NCBI RefSeq assembly: GCF_029893355.1
Contig: NZ_JARZAI010000010.1
Coordinates: 186,001 to 250,000, forward strand
Direction: 5' to 3'
Length of the DNA: 64,000 bases
DNA from: Kitasatospora sp. MAA4
Lineage (GTDB): Bacteria > Actinomycetota > Actinomycetes > Streptomycetales > Streptomycetaceae
Each line of letters opens with the position of its first letter. Within the stretch, counting starts at the first letter, position 1. Of the stretch, positions 60,396-64,000 are shown one piece after another. Both the position numbers and the translations under genes were made by a program. Under the pieces are notes generated by a model. That model had not been told where the DNA came from. It saw only the letters and a list, made by a program, of their open reading frames with translations, and did no database searches.

Positions 60396-61433
60396 CTACC
60401 AGCGCGCCCCGGAGAGCATCGCGCCGTAGTCCCGGACCAGTTGGGCCTGGTTGAGGTCCGACTCCACCATCATCCGCATCAGTTCGGCGAAGTCCACCTC
60501 CGGCTCCCAACCCAGCTCCTGACGGGCGTTGGAGGAGTCCGCGCAGAGCGTCTCCACCTCGGCCGGGCGGACCAGACCGGGATCGACCACGACGTGCTCC
60601 TCCCAGTCGAGGCCCACGCACTCGAACGCGATCCGCGCCGCATCCCGGACCGAGTGCATCCGCCCGGTACCCACCACGTAGTCACCCGGGCTGTCCTGTT
60701 GGAGCATCAGGTGCATCGCGCGGACGTAGTCGCCCGCGAAACCCCAGTCGCGCACCGCGTCCAGGTTGCCCAGGCTCAGCCTGTCCTGGAGCCCGAGCTT
60801 GATCTGCGCCACCGCCAGCGAGATCTTCCGGGTCACGAACTCCGCACCGCGACGCGGCGACTCGTGATTGAACAGGATCCCCGAAACGCCGTACATGCCA
60901 TAGGACTCACGGTAGTTGAGGGTGATGTAGTGCCCGTACGCCTTGGCCACCCCGTACGGACTGCGCGGATGGAACGACGTCGACTCGCTCTGCGGCGCCT
61001 CCACCACCTTGCCGAACATCTCGGAGGAGGACGCCTGGTAGAACCGTATCTGCCCCGAGGTGTCACCCCCGGCGGACGGCTTGTTCAGCCCGCTCACCAG
61101 CCGGATCGCCTCCAGCACCCGCAGCACGCCGGTCCCGTTGACCTCGGTCACCAACTCCGCCTGCTGCCAGGACATCGGCACGAACGAGATGGCCCCCAGG
61201 TTGTAGACCTCGTCCGGCTGCACCGCGTCCACCGCCGAGACCAGACTGCCCTGGTCCATCAGATCGCCGTCCACAAAACGCAGCCCCGGAATCAACTGCG
61301 CTATCCGGTCCTTGCGCGGATTCGCCTGCCCCCTGCTGAGCCCCCACACCTCGTACCCGAGCCCGATCAGGTGCTCGGCCAGATACGAGCCGTCCTGCCC
61401 GGTCACGCCGGTGATCAACGCACGCTTGGACAT
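60396..61433 (-). CDS. gmd: GDP-mannose 4,6-dehydratase (NysDIII/AmphDIII/PimJ-like)
   Basis: 345 residues, a short-chain dehydrogenase of the extended NAD(P)-binding class. GVTGQDG at residues 9-15 binds the nucleotide; YQASSSEMFG (132-141) with Y160 and K164 in SPYGVAKAYG form the active site; NHESPRRG and VRDWGFAGDYVRAM are typical of GDP-mannose dehydratases. It converts GDP-mannose to GDP-4-keto-6-deoxymannose, in polyene producers the first step to GDP-mycosamine. ANPRKDR and NLGAISFVPMSWQQAELV look especially like the polyene-cluster members (NysDIII, AmphDIII, PimJ). It is read in the same direction as the six-module PKS, as I recall for amphDIII-amphI, but a terminator separates them. 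ATG 61433 has AGGGG five nt upstream, and an operator-like palindrome lies 111-126 nt upstream. The aminotransferase and glycosyltransferase are not in this window. Confidence 0.95.
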   Translation of the reverse strand: MSKRALITGVTGQDGSYLAEHLIGLGYEVWGLSRGQANPRKDRIAQLIPGLRFVDGDLMDQGSLVSAVDAVQPDEVYNLGAISFVPMSWQQAELVTEVNGTGVLRVLEAIRLVSGLNKPSAGGDTSGQIRFYQASSSEMFGKVVEAPQSESTSFHPRSPYGVAKAYGHYITLNYRESYGMYGVSGILFNHESPRRGAEFVTRKISLAVAQIKLGLQDRLSLGNLDAVRDWGFAGDYVRAMHLMLQQDSPGDYVVGTGRMHSVRDAARIAFECVGLDWEEHVVVDPGLVRPAEVETLCADSSNARQELGWEPEVDFAELMRMMVESDLNQAQLVRDYGAMLSGARW

Positions 61434-61543
61434 CCGTTCCCCTTTCGCGCCACGGAATTACTCCTACCGCGGGGTCGAAGTCCGCGATCCCGGACGTCCC
61501 TCGCAGGCCGTTTCCCGGCAGGGTCAGCGAAACACGGAACAAG

Positions 61544-61559
61544 CTAAGGAATTTTCGAG
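61544..61559. promoter_or_regulatory. PAS-LuxR operator-like palindrome upstream of GDP-mannose dehydratase
   Basis: CTAAGGAATTTTCGAG matches 13 of 16 positions of CTVGGGAWWTCCCBAG on either strand, 111 nt upstream of the dehydratase start. As I recall, PimM binds upstream of pimJ, the pimaricin counterpart. Confidence 0.5.
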
Positions 61560-61651
61560 ACTTCGAGGCCCCCCGCCCACCCACCGCAACCAAGATCGGC
61601 ACGGGCTCGTCCCCCTAGTGGATCGAAGGCACCGAACACCAGGGGGACACG

Positions 61652-62659
61652 ATGGCCGCGGCCGAACCGCACAATCCGTACGCAGCGGCGGACTGGCGCC
61701 TACCGGAGCCGTCCACACCGAGCCCGCGGCGGCGGGTCCTCGCCCTCGGATCGGCCTGCGCCCTCCCGTCGTTGACCTCGGTGGCCCTCGGCAGCGCCGT
61801 CCCGTACCTCGACGGCACGGGCGTCCAGGATCTACTGGCGAGCGCTCGCGTGATGCTGACGCTCGCGACGGCGATCCCGGCGCTCTTCTTCGCACTGCAC
61901 GCCCTGCGGCCGTCCGGCCCTCGGCGGCGCTGGCTGCTGGCGCCCGCGCTGATCGCGGTCGCCCTCGCCGCGACCGGGGCGCTGGGCCACCTGCTGCCCT
62001 TCCGCCCCGGCCTGCTGAGCGTACTGGTCTTCGCCCTCCCGTCCTTCGCGCTGGCCGGCGCCGCGGTGCTGCGCTCTCGCGCCGCTCTGCTGACGGCCGC
62101 CGGCCTGCTGCTGGGCGTATTCGCCCTCGCGCTGCCCCTCCGAGCGGCGCAGCAGGAGATCGGCGTCCAGGACCTGCTGATCGGCACCGGCATCCCGTCC
62201 CGGTCCCTACTGCAACCGATCACCTCACCCGGGGTGGAGGTCACCGGGTTGAGCTCACAGGGACGGCAGGCGGTCTTCGTGTTCAGTGATCAGCAGGACC
62301 TGGACGACGGCAGCGGCGGATTCAGCAGCGCCTTCGAAAAGGCCGCGGTCGAGACGATCTCCCCGGGCTACAGCGATCCCTGCAACCGCCCTCTGCTGTC
62401 CGCGGACGGTGAGCGCCTCACCACCAGTCCGCTCACGCCCTGCTTTCCGGAGCCGGGCGGCCTGTGGTCCGACGGCGCGAGCCAGTACGTCCTGCAACGC
62501 GACGGCCTCACCATCACGCTGTCCGCCGCCCCCAACCTGAGCACCCTCCACGGGCACGTCGCCCCGGCCATCCTGTCGACCCATCCCGTCACCGACCCCG
62601 AACTGCGCACCCTGGAGGGCTGGTTCCCCTACAGCTGGCTCGGCGTACTGCTGCTCTGA
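61652..62659 (+). CDS. Membrane protein of unknown function
   Basis: 335 residues. About five hydrophobic segments fill the first half (roughly residues 30-52, 66-86, 93-115, 119-140 and 145-163). A soluble C-terminal half (about 175-330) follows, with VEVTGLSSQGRQAVFVFSDQ, two cysteines (in DPCNRP and LTPCFPE) that could form a disulfide outside the cell, and a hydrophobic end. The N-terminus is proline-rich and cytoplasmic-looking (NPYAAADWRLPEP). I do not recognise the family. The ribosome-binding site AGGGGGA is four nt before ATG 61652 and could pair with GTCCCCCT at 61609-61616. It is divergent from the dehydratase across 218 nt. No evidence ties it to polyene synthesis; export or self-protection is only a guess. 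Confidence 0.75.
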   Translation: MAAAEPHNPYAAADWRLPEPSTPSPRRRVLALGSACALPSLTSVALGSAVPYLDGTGVQDLLASARVMLTLATAIPALFFALHALRPSGPRRRWLLAPALIAVALAATGALGHLLPFRPGLLSVLVFALPSFALAGAAVLRSRAALLTAAGLLLGVFALALPLRAAQQEIGVQDLLIGTGIPSRSLLQPITSPGVEVTGLSSQGRQAVFVFSDQQDLDDGSGGFSSAFEKAAVETISPGYSDPCNRPLLSADGERLTTSPLTPCFPEPGGLWSDGASQYVLQRDGLTITLSAAPNLSTLHGHVAPAILSTHPVTDPELRTLEGWFPYSWLGVLLL

Positions 62660-62668
62660 CCACCCTGC

Positions 62669-62756
62669 GGAGAAGGCAGGATTCGAACCTGCGCGGGCTT
62701 GCACCCGACCGGAACCAAAGCTCCGACCCCCGATGGACCACTCCGGGCACCTCTCC
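62669..62756 (-). tRNA. Class II (Ser-like) tRNA or pseudo-tRNA, anticodon unclear
   Basis: 88 nt on the minus strand. Acceptor stem GGAGAGG/CTTCTCC (one G-T pair), D stem CCCG/CGGG, T arm GCAGG-TTCGAAT-CCTGC, and a long variable arm CGGGTGCAAGCCCG. This is a class II layout, and the GGAG...CTCC ends resemble tRNA-Ser. The anticodon stem is irregular: TCGGA/TCCGG leaves an 8-nt loop (GCTTTGGT), and the alternative CGGAG/TTCCG leaves six, so no normal seven-base loop forms. 3' CCA is not encoded. It may be a degenerate copy or an unusual tRNA. Confidence 0.6.
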
Positions 62757-63093
62757 CCGGGACCGAGCACCTGCCGGTGCGCCGTCCCCGTGCTCACTAC
62801 TGTGCCAGCATCCCCCTGAGATCCCCCTGACACCGCTCTGACACCAACTCCATTGACCTCAGCTCCCGTTCCCCACGGCCAGGACGTGCGCGGCCGCCTG
62901 CCCGGCAGCGGCTCTTACTTGGTGGACCGGCATGACGGCAGCATCCATCACATCCCCGCCACCACGTGGATAGCCGAGGACTGTCGGAACTCCACCTACG
63001 GCAGCCAGTAGCAGCCCGGACGAGGGGGCGAGGTTCAGGCCGTGTTGCTGGTCCACATCGGGGGAGCCGACAGACGACTCCTGCGCCAGGGCT
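62757..63093. other. Intergenic region with a short gene remnant
   Basis: No intact gene seen. On the plus strand an open frame from TTG 62853 to TAG 62988 reads HGQDVRGRLPGSGSYLVDRH, then DGSIHHIPATTWIAEDCR. Codon bias is coding-like, so it may be the C-terminal remnant of a small unknown protein. At 62817-62849 there are two tandem ATCCCCCTGA units followed by two GACACC units. Confidence 0.3.
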
Positions 63094-63324
63094 TCACTTC
63101 CTGCGGAGTTCACCACGCATGATGCCCGCGACGAATGTGTCGTACTCGGCGTCGTCGAAGATGTGAGGCACCTTGTCTCGGTTCTTGGAGTCACGAATCG
63201 CCACGATTCCGCGGTCAAGGAAGGCGATCTCGACGCAGTTGGTCCCGCCGCTGCTGGCGGTCTGCCACTCAGCGCTGGCGAACTGGTCGTCGAGCCAGGC
63301 GGGGTCGAGGTCGTTCTTGTTCAT
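63094..63324 (-). CDS. DUF397 protein
   Basis: 76 residues: AWLDDQFASAEWQTASSGGT, NCVEIAFLDRGIVAIRDSK and a C-terminal EYDTFVAGIMRGELRRK. This is the usual length and pattern of DUF397, a small actinomycete family almost always encoded after an XRE/DUF5753 regulator. Its ATG overlaps the TGA of that upstream gene by four bases (ATGA), so the two are translationally coupled. Characterised pairs of this kind in Streptomyces (WhiJ-, AbaA- or Scr1-type) affect development or act like antitoxin-toxin partners; which applies here is unknown. A damaged relative lies at 3289-3378. Confidence 0.9.
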   Translation of the reverse strand: MNKNDLDPAWLDDQFASAEWQTASSGGTNCVEIAFLDRGIVAIRDSKNRDKVPHIFDDAEYDTFVAGIMRGELRRK

Positions 63325-64000
63325 GACGCGAGTTCCTTGGCGATGGTCTTGAGCAGTGACAGGGATGCCTTCTGTCCAAGGGCATCCGATTTCAGGTGAT
63401 TGCTGGTGGTCCGGTACACCTCGACCGACTCCGAGTCAGTGAGGTGGAGGCGGGCACGGGTCGCCTCGATCGTGACAGTATCGCTGCCGGTGGCGAACGA
63501 CATCAGCATGAATGGCCCGTCCATGCCCGCGTGAGCGCCGGCGCTCAGCGGCAGGATCTGGATCGTGGTGTTCGGATCGCCCCGCAGCAGGTCAATCAGG
63601 TGCTCGACCTGGGCCTTCGCCGCCGGGCGACCGCCAACCTCCTGACGCAGGAGCCCTTCAGGGATCACGGCCCAGATCTTCAGAGGCGGTTGGCGCTCAG
63701 CCATGACCCGCCGGTGCTCGGCGCGCATGGCAATGAACCGCTCGATGTCGTCGGCGGTGGTCCATGCACGGCTACCTTCGATGATCGCCCGCTCGTACTC
63801 GGGGATCTGTAGCAGGCCATGCAGGACTCCGGAATCCCAGTGGAAGAGGTCGACAGCTTCCTCGATCTCGGTCAGGTAGTCGCTGAGGGGATCGTCCACG
63901 ACACCCTGGTAGCGCTGGTGCCAGTCCGGCTCGGCAGCCCGGCGGACCAGCTCGCGCCATTGGGAACGTCGGGCCTCTTCGTGGATCTGCAGGACCTCGA
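63321..64000 (-). CDS. XRE-family regulator with DUF5753, C-terminal part (cut by window edge)
   Basis: 225 C-terminal residues; the N-terminal helix-turn-helix lies beyond position 64000. The visible part is a DUF5753 domain: EEARRSQWRELVRR near the edge, the conserved GLLQIPEYERAII, then MAERQPPLKIWAVIPEGLLR, LLRGDPNTTIQILPLSAGAH, GPFMLMSF and VEVYRTTSNHL. DUF5753 is the effector half of abundant Streptomyces XRE regulators paired with DUF397. The frame is open to the edge, so the ATG at 63899 is internal, not the start. Coupled by a four-base overlap to the DUF397 gene. Confidence 0.92.
   Translation of the reverse strand, partial: EVLQIHEEARRSQWRELVRRAAEPDWHQRYQGVVDDPLSDYLTEIEEAVDLFHWDSGVLHGLLQIPEYERAIIEGSRAWTTADDIERFIAMRAEHRRVMAERQPPLKIWAVIPEGLLRQEVGGRPAAKAQVEHLIDLLRGDPNTTIQILPLSAGAHAGMDGPFMLMSFATGSDTVTIEATRARLHLTDSESVEVYRTTSNHLKSDALGQKASLSLLKTIAKELAS

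Noticed and set aside
61610..61626. CCCCCTAGTGGATC as a fifth PAS-LuxR operator
   Set aside because: Only one half-site (CTAGGGGG on the minus strand); the other half does not match.

Overview
High-GC, strongly actinomycete (Streptomyces-like) DNA. About 53 of the 64 kb is modular type I polyketide synthase (PKS) on the minus strand. I read it as the C-terminal two thirds of a polyene macrolide assembly line of the nystatin/amphotericin/candicidin type. The main evidence is the six-module protein at 31622-59854. Its module order is DH-KR; KR; methylmalonyl AT-KR; KR; dead KR; KR, which is what I know of NysI/AmphI. A GDP-mannose 4,6-dehydratase of the kind that starts GDP-mycosamine synthesis lies just upstream on the same strand.

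Layout, left to right. (1) <1-3101: 5' part of a further PKS gene (KS-AT-KR...), preceded by a LuxR-type operator-like palindrome and a strong hairpin. (2) 3289-5944: small genes unrelated to polyketides: a DUF397 remnant, DUF1963, DUF4265, a HAD hydrolase, and a DUF1963-like remnant antisense to the HAD 3' end. (3) 6007-59854: three PKS genes in one minus-strand operon, transcribed right to left and separated by 13 and 36 nt. They carry 6, 2 and 3 modules; the last ends in a thioesterase. (4) 59855-61433: a control region with operator-like palindromes, a small plus-strand gene, a perfect 20-bp inverted repeat and the GDP-mannose dehydratase. (5) 61652-64000: an unknown membrane protein, a class II tRNA-like gene, and a DUF397/XRE-DUF5753 pair at the right edge.

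How they work together. I number the complete modules M1-M11 in order of synthesis. Ten ATs have malonyl motifs; only M3 is methylmalonyl, and its KR is A2-type. KRs M5 and M10 have lost the catalytic Tyr. DHs M7, M8, M9 and M11 have lost one or both catalytic residues; only the M1 DH is intact. Counting back from the TE gives 3-OH, 5-oxo, 7,9,11,13-OH, 15-oxo (closing a hemiketal with 19-OH), 17-OH, 18-methyl (normally oxidised to carboxyl), 21-OH (normal mycosamine site) and a 22,23 double bond. That offset suits a large candicidin-like ring, but the loading and polyene-forming subunits are outside the window, so ring size and number of double bonds are not determined. Glycosyltransferase, aminotransferase, P450s, transporters and regulators are also not in the window. 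Four near-matches to the PAS-LuxR (PimM-type) operator sit upstream of the left PKS, the six-module PKS and the dehydratase, suggesting one shared regulator.
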